In this document: in pieces, positions 11,189 through 22,900 of the stretch | Position numbering within the stretch: the stretch's first letter is position 1 | Layout: the number at the start of each line of letters is the position of its first letter | Assembly (NCBI GenBank): GCA_021014325.1 | Contig: CM037474.1 | Coordinates: 19,772,488-19,836,487, forward strand | Source of the DNA: Plazaster borealis | Taxonomy: Eukaryota; Echinodermata; Asteroidea; Forcipulatida; Labidiasteridae | Length of the DNA stretch: 64,000 nt | Direction of reading: 5' to 3' | Notes under the pieces: model-generated | What the model saw: the letters and a program-made list of their open reading frames with translations, nothing else | What the model was told of the DNA's origin: nothing | The model's database searches: none | Position numbers and translations under genes: made by a program

Positions 11189-11194
11189 AATAAA
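11189..11194 (+). terminator. Candidate polyadenylation signal of the receptor-like gene
   Basis: AATAAA, about 275 bp after the stop codon at 10911-10913. It would place the mRNA end near 11.21 kb. Not tested by any transcript. Confidence 0.35.
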
Positions 11195-11671
11195 TAACAT
11201 CTTCTATCACTGCAACTTTGAAATGGTTGTTGCTTAAAAACATACAAATTATTTCACACCCCATTCCTGTGTTGCAATTTTCTTGGTAGTTGCCCAGTGC
11301 TGCTTTGTTTTCGTTTGTTTATTTGAACTCATCCATTTTCTTGTCATAAACCAAGTCAGTAGTCACTCACTGGTCTGAAAGGCATAGCTTTTTATTTTTT
11401 AAATTTTGTTTAAGAGTTTGAATGTTCAGTGGTGTTTTTTGTCCGTTTTCTTGTCATTATCCTGCCCCACTAGTGATTTCTTTTATAAGTTTTTCTCTTC
11501 AATTGTTACCTTTTATCTCTTGTAACTGAATGCAATTCCGCCGCTGGCGGCGATGAGGCCGTGCTTTTTAATAACAACAACTTAATAACAGTAGTAAATA
11601 ATAAACAGGAATTACCAGGAATTAAAGGTTTAATTGCAGCTGTAGTGATAATGAACAGGCTGTTCTATAAG

Positions 11672-11785
11672 GGGCCCAATTTTATGGTTCTGCTCACCGT
11701 GGAATTCTGTGCTTATGGCCTATAGAATCATGCACTTTACAAGACTCTCTGTGGTAAGCAGGGCCATGAAATTGGGCCGTGGTTA
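11672..11785. repeat. Short element with GGGCCCAATTTTATGG ends
   Basis: GGGGCCCAATTTTATGGTTC at the left and GGGCCATGAAATTGGGCC at the right are inverted repeats; a shorter relative of 26690-26925. Confidence 0.7.
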
Positions 11786-12484
11786 ACTTTTAAATAATCT
11801 TGAGGTTACAACCCGTGGAAGCTAAAAAGGTTAAAAATAATGATAATGATAAAAGGGGGAGAATTTGAAGAAGAAAAAACCCTAGAGCTGAACCTCGATG
11901 CCTCTTTGTACATAAGTCTTCTTGGTTGAACACCATTATAATAACCCAGATTACAAAATGATGCAAAAAGTGGTAATGGACCCAAGCATAAGTCTTTCTC
12001 AAAGGCTAAAAGTAGCCTACATATTCTAGCAACTATCAGCAGGCAATATCGAAGAAGAAAGTACATTTACAATAAATTTTCACTGACAATATATTGTATA
12101 GTAAGATACACAGGCATGATATTTGGTCCTTGGAAAAAAAAGGAGGACAATTTTATCGAGCACAGAGGCGGACCTATACATGTACCTGGTGTAGGTTTAT
12201 TAAATATTATATTTTGTATTATTATTTTGTTCGACTTTTTTTGCCGTAGATAAATATCTTGCTGATTTTTCTGAGGGCAAAAAATCGGGAATCAAATTGA
12301 AGTAGGAAAAATATCATGCCTGATACAGTTAAAAATGTCTCCTTTGGAACCGAAGTATTCATATTTTTGAATGCAGTGTGGTTGCCTCCCAGTTGCAAGG
12401 AAAATTGCCCTGTGTGATATGGCCCTAAGATTGTTTTTACATTTTTGGATTCTACCATTATTCAAACCAATTCGGTAATTTTGT

Positions 12485-12882
12485 TTTAAAGGGTCTGTAT
12501 ACGTTTGGTAATGACTCTGAAAATTGATGGCAATAAAAACTTACTTTTTTAATGGTAGGAGGTACAACAGCTTTGGATAGTATAATGCATTTTGAGAAAC
12601 TTTTCACTTCGAAGTACTGCGGTTATGGAAACAGATATCACTCTTATATCCCCCAAAAATTGAATCTGAGAAGCGTTACTGACAGTAACGTTTCTCAGAT
12701 TGTGTATTCCAATTGCAGATTATTCTTCCTGCGTGGACATAACCGCTCCAGATTTTCGGCAATATCTCAATAACGCTACACCTTTTGAAATGAAATTTTC
12801 ACAGGTTAGTTTGATCATGGTCTACAACTATGATTGAAACAAACAGTGGGTTCCAATTACCAAACGTAAACAATCCCTTTAA
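12485..12882. repeat. MITE, family A relative
   Basis: TTTAAAGGGTCTGTATACG at the left and ACCAAACGTAAACAATCCC at the right; internal palindrome around CTGACAGTAACG. The 73-codon frame inside is a by-product. Confidence 0.8.
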
Positions 12883-14466
12883 GTGTGCGCACCAATTGTT
12901 TTTTATGTGCTCTCTGCCATTCAATTGATGGACCAATTACACAAAAATACTTGGGAGTGTTTCGGCGACCCTGACCAAACACAAGTTTCTGACGTTACCC
13001 TGACTGAAACAGTTTCCGAGGGTTACGCGAAAATGGGTCGGTAACCAGAAACCGTTCGTGACGTAGGGACATCTCTTGAAAATTAATATTCTCAAAATAT
13101 ACAGCCTTTATTTTACTTTCCAGTAATGGAACTTATAGTCTTTATAATTTTGTCCACATTACTGAGTTTTGGTATGCTTCAAGGTTCTTCATTTCACAAC
13201 AGAATTTCGTTGAAATTTGTTGTTAGTTTGTATACCATCTTGAAACCAAGCCTAAACCGAACCAACAACTCGGTTACGGTTTGGTGGTCGGAACGGCTGC
13301 GGGCGTCACCGCGGTTGAACCGAACACGTATTAAAACGCTTAACCAATGAAACACACCCCTGAAACATTAGAATAGGTTGAAATCTTCTCAAAAGCATTT
13401 CCTCTACTTGAATATCAAACAACCTCAGAAAGACCCCCAATAGTTTCCAGTGGCAGCACACTGCAATAAGTTACTGAATTGATCTGATAAAGTCTACTCG
13501 GAAAAAGTCCCAAACCCTTCCTGTATAGGCCTATATAGTTTCATTTCCTTTTTCGAACAATACTCACTTTTATTATGAATTAAATAAAGCAACATTTTGT
13601 TTGAAAGTTAATTTCGCTTTCATGGATACTTTCAGTTGTAAAATAACGCACAGATAGGAGAGTATGTTTGCTTTTGTATGGGCAGTGAGAGTTTTGGGGA
13701 AAAGTACCTCTGGTGAGCAAGAACAATATCAAATTGACCTTTCCCCAAGAATATTTTGTTCACATCACATGATCGCCAGATTCTGTAAATAGTTAATGAG
13801 CGTCCGTAAGAGCATGGTAAGAGTGACCTAAGTTTCCACCGTAAGCCACGCCACCTCTACCTCAAACGTTTTTATACTTGTACGGTGTTTATGCAATTTT
13901 AAATGTATAACATGGGGGGTTTTTAGTGATCGGAGTTTTTACTTCTTCATTGTGTGCTTTTACTCCATGGAGTATAACTAAATTAATTATTTTGTTTACC
14001 GATTTACTGGTTTACTGTATATTTTGTTGTGATTTCCTGTACAGCGTTTTGAGATTTTATGTAAAACGCTACATGAATAATAAATTGTTATTATTATTAT
14101 TATTATTATTTAAACGTTATTCTTTGAGGATTTGGGTATGAAAAGCGTAGTTTTTGGACACACGTTTCAGATGTTCTGTAAAGACTCAACATCTTGTCAT
14201 GAAGCAATATTTCCTGCTTCAAACCCTGCAGGCCACTAACGTTTTCAATTTTCGCTGAGGCATTATGTGTGTGGAAGAAATTTATTTAGGGTAGTTAGCC
14301 CCCAATCATGTTCCCAGATTGTTCCCCATATCTGATATACAAAGGGCAGAGTAAATCAAAGGGTGAACCTACATGGTTATGGTCACACTATAGTCATTAG
14401 TCCCATGACACCCAGCACACCAACAAAATGGCACAATCTCCATGTGTGTGGTATTAGCGCGTAGCA

Positions 14467-14955
14467 GGGGCCGATTTCACAAAGAGCTAAGATTGATCTT
14501 AACTTTATATCAATCTTAGTTGCAAGGCAAAGTGTGATGTCACAATACAAATCACTAAGGTGATACTGACAACTCGTCTTAAAGGGTGTGTACAACATTG
14601 GTAATTGCCAAAGACCTGTATCCAAACTCGATGTGACCCAACATATACATGAAATAACAAAGCTTTGAAAGTTCAAGCTAAATCGGTCTTCGGAGTCATG
14701 AGAAAACAGTGAAAAAAACTTATGTGTTTTAACTTTTCAAACATCGGAATTTATCCTGCAGGATAAATACTATTATTTTACTCATTTCGTAAAAACTGTG
14801 GCATTTCAAGCAAAACTATTTCAGGGGAAGTTTTCTACCGTGACCATCTGTATACCATGTGAGTTATGTGCAAATCTGTGAGCATTTATATTTTCATTCT
14901 TACCAATGTTGTACACACCCTTTGAGATGAATCTTGGTGCTTTGTGAAATCAATC
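14467..14955. repeat. Nested elements: one MITE inserted in another
   Basis: The outer element starts GGGGCCGATTTCACAAAGAG and ends CTTTGTGAAATCAATCC, the same family as 10942-11086. It is interrupted at about 14579-14928 by an inner element with long matching ends (AAAGGGTGTGTACAACATTGG and CCAATGTTGTACACACCCTT). The inner insertion is therefore the younger. Confidence 0.8.
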
Positions 14956-16892
14956 CAAGGTGAAATAAAGGGTGTACAAACTTTCCGATCCTAGTAAAAA
15001 CCTGTTATTAAATGGCAATGTAGGCCTATCTAGCTGGAAGTTGCGTGTATGGGACCATGTGGAAGGTATACGACATGGTCATAGACGAACATTCATAAAG
15101 CTGACAAGCCCCTGAATATGTTGCTTAGCATAAACAAGCAATCGGCAAAAAATTTACCAACATTGTTGTCACTGGTGCCCAGCTACTGCTTTTTTCTTAG
15201 CATATAAATTTATCTTACACTTTCCAATTAACAGATCTTTATAAATTTGTTATAAGTTTTTCTATAAGGTAAACCGTGTTTTATGGTTTGAAGTAGATAG
15301 CTGTAAATAATACAAAAAGGGAAAGTACATTTACATCATTGTTTCTTTGGAAGAGTACATTTTATTCCCGTCCTCTAGTTTTCAATAAAGAACACCTTAA
15401 AACCATCTATCTGTGAAAATGTGACCAAATTCAACAGCCAAGTTTAGAAGAAAAAAAAGGGGGGGCAGTTAGTGTTTTGTCACAGATTTTGTGCAGGTGC
15501 TTATCAGGCAAATAATGATTGTGGCAATCAAAATAATTTGTATAGGGTCTTCAAATGCTATTTTCTCAATTTTGACAGCACCTCATATATATACGAAAAC
15601 ATATACCTGGGATAAGTTATGTAGGACTGGTATGAACTTAATAATCACTGTGTTGTGTAGATTGAAAATATCATTGTTTTGTTTCAATAATAAAATATTG
15701 TACTTTGTCTTTACAAAACCACAGCAGTTAACTCTTATTTGCATATCAATGTAACCAAAGTAAACAAAGGAAAATCTTTGTTATAAATGGAGAACAAGAT
15801 GCCACTGGGGCAGGGTGGTAGGATTGAGGGCAGTATTTAAGCAGACCGTCCAAAGATTTTAAATTGACTATAAAGATTCTACGCCAAAATCAGATGTGAA
15901 CTTTGATTTTTTTTTAATGGTATGTACATGTTCCACAGCTACATAATTTGTTTTTAATAGTGTATGATTTATATCAAACATGTAATCTTTATTAAATAAA
16001 AATTGTTTATACAATCATTTGTTGGCATGTGTAATTTCTTTTGAAAATAGTTTCAGCTGAAGACATTCAAGTTAATTAAACATTACCTATAGTGTTCCGT
16101 AATCCATTTTTCACAAAATCCATTTACCAGAGATATCACAAGGCCAAAACAAATGTTTAAGGAATGGTTCACCACTTGTTTTTTCGTTGGTACACTAAAG
16201 AACACTAATGTATGGTAACGTACTGTATGGACACATTGTATTTATGTCACAGGCATAAAAAACCGTTTATATTTTCTGCCCATGGTCCGCCATTTTGGGA
16301 GTCAAATTGCACTGAAGATATGGTGCCTCTCTATCCAACACAGGAATCGCCTAAAATGCGCACTGTGCAGTAACACATGAGAAATATGACTCCTAAAAAT
16401 GGCACAAACTAGATTTATCACGTAAACTGGGCTAATTTGTCTTACATCCATGAGACGGTACCTTCTCTTTTTCTAGTAAGAAAGAAACACTGTAAACCTA
16501 TAATTAATTTTTACTAAACTAAAGATGTATTCACATTTCAGGGAGAGAAACAGTGTAAAGTGCTTGGCACTTTTTGCAAACATATTCTTAAACAGGTAAA
16601 TAAGGCGATTTTCTCAAAGTTGAAAAAACCTTCATGAGACATAAGACAAGGGATTAGGACCGCACCGAGTGCACAGCGCTTATCACACATTGGTATAAGG
16701 GTAAAACCAAACATTCTTTATCTTGATGCAATTATTATGTGGATTAAACTCCTACTCTTGGTAACATTTTCCAGCAAGTTGAAAGCCAATTTTAAAACCA
16801 TTCAACTGTACTGCGTATGGTGGCACACCTGTGCACAGTACTGTGTACAATTGTGTGGACTGCTTTTACCTTCCCCAATGATATAATCTTGC

Positions 16893-17205
16893 AGGCTGGT
16901 ATAGTTTTATCTATCACTCAAAACCACAGCAGATGAAATTGAAAGGTCAGACAGTAGGAGGGTTGACTGTGTACTGTGTAGATGCATTCACCACATGATA
17001 TCATATTACCAGCTGGCATAGTTCATCTATCACTCAAAACCACAGTAGATGATATTGAATGGTCAGACAGTAGGAGGGTTGACTGTGTACTGTGTAGATG
17101 CATTCACCACATGATATCATATTACCAGCTGGCATAGTTCATCTATCACTCAAAACCACAGTAGATGATATTAAATGGTTGGACAGAAGGAGAGTTACAC
17201 CATAG
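16893..17205. repeat. Tandem repeat, ~116-bp unit, ~2.7 copies
   Basis: GGTCAGACAGTAGGAGGGTT recurs at 16945 and 17061, and the flanking ATCTATCACTCAAAACCACA occurs three times. The units are nearly identical apart from a diverged edge. No function is visible. Confidence 0.9.
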
Positions 17206-18439
17206 TTATACACAATGCAACATTCTTAAGTTCACAATTGAAACAAGTCTCTAAAATCCCTAATTATTGAGCCTTGTACTTTTCTTCACCATGGAAGTTT
17301 TTAACACAAATAATTATTGCTTCTCATGTTGGAACCATCCTGTAGAGTACAACACATTCACGTATTTCAGAATCTATAACAAAATGCATAAAATCTATCC
17401 ACATCAAAACACTTCCTTAAAATATAATACAGTTTATGTACACTTATGTATAATTAGACAAGGCCTGCAATTTCAGTGACTCCAAATGATTCCAACGTGT
17501 CACACCCCTACACCTGCCTGGTCTCTAAACCCTTGAATGGCCTTTTGAAAGGTTCCTTTAGAAGTGTTGATTTTCCTTCGCTCTTACTGACTGAAAATTC
17601 CAGGCCTGTGGGATAATTTGAATACTAATTTTTAAACACAGTTTTTAAATAATTTTTTAAGTCATGGCAGATAATATTTCAAGCTATATACACAGTGGAA
17701 ACTGTTGATAATAAAACCACCCGCCTCCAAACAGTTTGAACAATTCGTTATCAAGATTTTCTTCAAAATGTTTTTGTGAAGTTAATCAAGCTGTAAGATC
17801 CGTCATAATAATGAGAAAGCCCATGAATCAATCTTAAAGACCAGCTTGAATGAAAACGGCAACAACTGATCTTTGCTGAAATTCATTTAAAATGTTTTCT
17901 ATCAGTAAGGAAATTGAGTTCACATGAGATTAAACAAATTTTAATTGTACAAAAAACCAATCATTTTGAATACCCTTCTCCGGTGCTTTTCAGAAAGATT
18001 CGCGAAAAGCTCTGTTACGTCATCAGCCATGTATTGTCATTTGTGGGTGCGCCGTTTTGCATAGCCACTTTGTTGCAACATGGAGGTATAACAAAGCAAC
18101 ACCCCACAAATTACGTCAAAGTATTGTCATTTTTACGCACGCCGTCAATGGCAGTAGCTAGTTTTCCGAAACCTTGAGGTTGGGGGCCTAACTTTTTGAT
18201 CAAAAATTACAAAAAATTCAGAAGTGTAAAATTATCAAAATTACAATTAAATTATAAACAAACACATTATAAACAAGTAGCATTCCCGTCAACAAATAAG
18301 TGTTTAATGTTAAGCAAAATGTGATTTCACATTACAACATTTTACAGGGATAAAACAAAAATGTACAACAAATTGAAATTATCTCTTTGTGAAATCAGGC
18401 ACTGGTTAACAAAAATCTTTTGTTGTTTCATTATCAAAC

Positions 18440-18640
18440 CATGGCTAAATTTTAGAGAGCTGCTTAAGCAGAAATATTGCTTCAAATAATTATGCTTAGC
18501 AAAAATGAGCAGAATACCAGTCACAGATGGTACATGTGACATGGTGTTTTGGCTGTGAACCTTATTCTGGTAAGCGTAACTTTGCTGTGCTTAGCTACTT
18601 TTTTGTGCTAAAAGCAGCTTTATGAAATTTGGCCCATGTC
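18440..18640. repeat. Fold-back element, 'gctgcttaagca' family
   Basis: TTTTAGAGAGCTGCTTAAGC and AGCAGCTTTATGAAATTTGG are imperfect inverted ends; the internal TGGTACATGTGACATGG and AACCTTATTCTGGTAAGC are shared with 45178-45355 and 58556-58675. Confidence 0.7.
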
Positions 18641-19308
18641 TGAGGTGGGATAGCTCTGGCAGGTGGGATGTCTCTCCTCAGTATAAGCGTAGGGGGTGAG
18701 GGGGAATTGAGGGCGTCTTCCTTCACATCGTGACAGGGCTGCTGAGACCCAGTTCAAACTCTCGTTGTTTCATCATCAAATCCTGTCTGAGGTGGGATAG
18801 CTGCTGTAAGATCCTCTCCTGCCTCTATTCAGTGAGTGTGTAGGGGGTGAGGGGGAATTGAGGGCGTCTACCTCACATCGTGACAGGGCTGCCGAGGCCC
18901 AGTTCCATCTCACGTTGTTTCATCATCAAACCCTGTCTGAGGTGGGATAGCTGCTGTAAGATCCTCTCCTGCCTCTATTCAGTGAGTGTGTTGGGGGTGA
19001 GGGGGAATTGAGGGCGTCTACCTTCACATCGTGACAGGGCTGCTGAGACCCAGTTCAAACTCTCGTTGTTTCATCATCAAATCCTGTCTGAGGTGGGATA
19101 GCTGCTGTAAGATCCTCTCCTACCTCTATTCAGTGAGTGTTTAAGGGTGAGGGGGAATTGAGGGCATCTAACTCACATCATGACTGGGCTGCCGAGGCCA
19201 AGTTCCATCTCACGTTGTTTCATCATCAAACCCTGTCTGAGGTGGGATAGCTGCTGTAAGATCCTCTCCTGACTCTATTCAGTGAGTGTGTTGGGGGTGA
19301 GGGGGAAT

Positions 19309-19482
19309 AGACCACTATCATGCTGCCACCATCTTGGTCATGTTCCTTATATCCAATAACAGAAATGAATGTAAATATTCATTGTACAAATAGGAACCAG
19401 GCTATTTCTCCTTCCAGCCTCGGTTTGGTTACATTGATTTGAATGGGAGTAAATCAAGATGACCGCACCATGATAAAGGCCT
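19309..19482. repeat. 174-bp MITE inserted in the terminal-exon array
   Basis: Left end AGACCACTATCATGCTGCC and right end GCACCATGATAAAGGCCT are imperfect inverted repeats. The flanks GGGGGAAT and ATTGAGGGCG rejoin to the normal array unit, so the insertion is later than the duplication. A second copy is at 44880-45058. Confidence 0.85.
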
Positions 19483-19798
19483 ATTGAGGGCGTCTACCTC
19501 ACATCGTGACAGGGCTGCCGAGGCCAAGTTCCATCTCACATTGTTTCATCATCAAACCTTGTCTGAGGTGGGATAGCTGCTGTAAGATCCTCTCCTGCCT
19601 CTATTCAGTGAGTGTGTAGGGGGTGTGGGGGAATTGAGGGCGTCTACCTCACATCGTGACAGGGCTGCTGAGACCCAGTTCCATCTCACGTTGTTTCATC
19701 ATCAAACCCTGTCTGAGGTGGGATAGCTGCTGTAAGATCCTCTCCTGCCTCTATTCAGTGAGTGTGTAGGGGGTGTGGGGGAATTGAGGGCGTCTACC

Positions 19799-19942
19799 TC
19801 ACATCGTGACAGGGCTGCCGAGGCCCAGTTCCATCTCACGTTGTTTCATCATCAAACCCTGTCTGAGGTGAGATAGCTGCTGTAAGATCCTCTCCTGCCT
19901 CTGTTCAGAGTCTTTCAATCTATCTGGATTCAAGAGTGGATC
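19799..19942 (-). CDS. CCDC66 last coding exon
   Basis: Acceptor TCTTTGATCCACAG, then 47 codons starting DPLLNPDRLKDSEQRQERIL and a TGA at 19799-19801. This is the most conserved C-terminal block of CCDC66. Its 3' two thirds is the founder of the tandem array that continues to 18641. Confidence 0.95.
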   Translation of the reverse strand, partial: DPLLNPDRLKDSEQRQERILQQLSHLRQGLMMKQREMELGLGSPVTM

Positions 19943-22900
19943 CTGTGGATCAAAGAGATTCATTAAGAGATAGTTATTAGCAAAGATATCATGCGCAGAT
20001 TTTAGCAGAAAACAATTGGTGCCTTTGAGGACGCCAGGGGGCATCTTAAATATCAGGTGAGTTCCCTGTTCTTGGATATTTGCTCCTGGTAAGAACTTTG
20101 AGAAAATTGAATTAGCCGTTGCAAACTGCCAACCACAATGACCTAAATGCAAAAAATTGTAAATGGCCTTAAGTTTTGACGCTAGCAGAGTCCTTCTCAA
20201 CGGCTAATGTTATTCTTAACATTCACTGCAAAGGATGCAGTTTTGAACTTAAACCCCATCTCTCAACTTTAATGACACAAAGAACCTTAAGTCCTTAAGA
20301 ACTTAATTACATTAAGAATGGAGAATTACCAGGGCTCAAGTTCAGAAAGCTTTTAACACGTTGACTGCCGTTCATAAATTCGTAGGGGCGTTCCCATTTG
20401 CCAAGCATCCAAGTGTGGTGCGCATGCGTGCATACCAAATAGGTATTTTTTTTTGTGTCTACATGTTGTACCATACAAATTCTAACGATGTGTGCTCACC
20501 ACTGCCAGAAGCTTATTCGTTGCGTTCTCAGTGATGCCAGTGTATTCAATTCACTATACAAAAGCATTTCATTCTCTACGAGTATACTCGTAGTGGCAGA
20601 ATCCATTACACCTGTTACTACGAATACACTCGTAGGCGGCAGTCAACGTGTTAAGCAGAATATACTGCTTAGCCCATTTCTTTGCTAAGGAAAAAATGCG
20701 TTTGGCATCTGTCACAACAATGTCAATTTGTGGATTTTTGCTCGAATTCTGTTCCTACTAAGCGATATGTACTGCCTCAAAATCTGCCCCTTACAGGGGA
20801 TGTGTGATATATTGTTTATAGCTATCGAAAAATGCACTCATTTATGTGAGCTGCAACTTACAATGCCTTATAACCATCTTTATGGGGCCAAGTAACAGCA
20901 CTAATTTTTCATCAACAATTTATGGAAAACAAAATCCCAAACTGAGCAATTGTGACGATGTCTGTGCATCCCCAAAACCTTTTATACATAGGCATAAGAA
21001 GTTGCCATAATAGGGCCCAATTTTATGACTCTGCTTACCGTAAGCAAGGAATCAACGCTTAAGGACATGTGATTCATAGGTTAGCAAGGATTTCTTGCTT
21101 GTGTGTGAGCGAACTTCACATTAATATACATTCTTCACTTACACAACTAGCGCAGAAATTCGGATGGGATTGTAAGCAGTAAATATAACTTACTTTCTCT
21201 TTCTGTACTGGCAGTTTCCTGATTTCCTCCTTCCCCTGTCTAGGGCTATCATCGGCAACAATGGTCTTAACGATCTTCCTTTGTCTCTGCATCTGCCTAG
21301 ATTCTGGGGTTACAGGTACGCTGTCCTCACTCATCACAGGTTCATCTGTACGCATGAAAGGAACAAAGTCACCATTCTTTAGAGGTGGCGTGTCGGGGAG
21401 ATAACTTCTCCTGTCTGTCCACGGCTGTGAATCCGCTCTGTCTCTCACCGATTCAGAGTCAGTCCGACCCTCATGGGTTGTGTGTTGATTAGCACTACTG
21501 ACCGCTCTTGATCTGGATGGTTTAGTCCCGCGTATTGGATCTCTCCTTTTAGTGTCTTCCACGGGTGATTTCGGCCTCTTTGTTCTGGTTAGTCTGACCG
21601 GTGCGTTCCGTTCCTGCTCAGCAAGAAGATCTGCCGCCCGCTGTTTACGTCTCTCGTCCCGCTTCTTCTTGCTGACAGTCAAGTCTTTGTCTGAATTCCG
21701 CTGTAATTTTTTGTTCTTGGAGCTGGCGCCCCATACAGGCCTATCAACTACCGCCACTGGTTTATTTCGCGTGTAATCCTGCTCAGAACCTGGCGACGAT
21801 GCCCGTGATGTCCGCTGACTTAGCCGTTTGTTCTTGACCTGTTGTGGTTCTTCTCTCACAGTTCTGGTTTCCCTCTCCTTGGTTTTCTCCGTTTGACTTC
21901 GATCCGATTTCTTGCTCTTTCCTGGTTCCCCTTTAGCTGGTTGCCTTCCTGGCTTGTATTCAACACCAGCACTTTTTTCCCGGCCTATTTGAATAGTCTG
22001 AAGTGAGAAATCTCCACTCGGTGGGAAATGATATTCTGAAGAAGACAAAAAAAAATAATAACTTGCTCGTGTATCGAGGAAGACAAAAATTACCTCATAC
22101 ATTCCAGAGCATTTCCTGGCCGGCAAGATACCACACTAGTCATACATGAGAAATTTCACATTTTGTATCATAATTACCACATAATATCAAAATTGTAAAA
22201 ATAACAGCTAAACAAGTTTTGAGATGAGCCCCCTTTGCCATAATATGTAAACTTTGCTGTTTTCCTCAATAGAGTTGTGTGCAAATCATGCCTGCAGGAA
22301 GTCCAGACTTTTTGACTCTCTAAACATGTGATGTCACAGGTTACATGGTCTATTAAAGGCACTGAACACGTTTGGTAATTGTCAAAGACCAGTATTCTCA
22401 CTTGGTGTTTCCCAAAATATGCATAAAATAACAAGCCTGTGAAAATTTAGGCTCAATTGGTCATCGAAGTTGCCAGAAAATGATGAAAGAAAAAACACTC
22501 TTGTTGTACAAATTTGTGTGCTTTCAGATGCCTGAAAAAGGCTTCTGGCCTGAGGTCTTTTAATATTTTAGTGAGAAATTACCTCTTTCTTAAAAACTAT
22601 GTTACTCAGAGGGAGTCGTTTCTCGCAATGTCATCAATGTCAACAGCTCTCCGTTGCTCGTTACCAAGTAAGTTTTTATGCTAATATATTTTTTGAGTAA
22701 TTACCAAACGTGTACAGTGCCTTTAAATACACCAAAACAACGCCCCAAACATTCGCATTTCAAACAAAATCTAGCAAAGACCCCCCCAAAAAAGTAATAA
22801 CCTATTAGGTAAACACCTTTGTCATTTTCATTTGATTAATTATCTCTGAAAGTACTAAGTACTAATTATCACTGAAAGTACGAAGTGCTAATTATCACTG

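Larger units (their letters stand above)
10914..18640. other. Intergenic / 3' flanking DNA, repeats only
   Basis: This stretch lies between the stop of the plus-strand receptor-like gene and the tandem array at the 3' end of minus-strand CCDC66, so the two genes converge here. I see no exon with protein similarity. Contents are fold-back elements (10942, 11672, 12485, 14467), a TTA microsatellite near 14085-14110 and a 116-bp tandem repeat (16893-17205). Parts near 17-18.6 kb could be CCDC66 3' UTR. Confidence 0.6.
18641..19942 (-). repeat. Tandem array of the CCDC66 last-exon end, 7 copies, ~150 bp
   Basis: The segment coding the last ~34 residues of CCDC66 plus its stop codon is repeated. 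The stop-codon end of each copy lies at about 18725, 18875, 19026, 19175, 19501, 19651 and 19801 (spacing 149-151 except where a MITE interrupts). The copy at 19801 belongs to the true exon; a degenerate partial copy flanks the array at about 18641-18690. On the minus strand each extra copy reads a C-rich tract, ...CACTCACTGAATAG, then codons RQERILQQLSHLRQ and onward to TGA. Two sequence types alternate (copies at 18725 and 19026 share variants). Only the copy at 19026 has an early stop (AGG TAG). Confidence 0.9.

Noticed and set aside
16893..17205. CRISPR-like or regulatory array
   Set aside because: The units are long, contiguous and nearly identical with no spacers; an ordinary tandem repeat in a eukaryotic genome.
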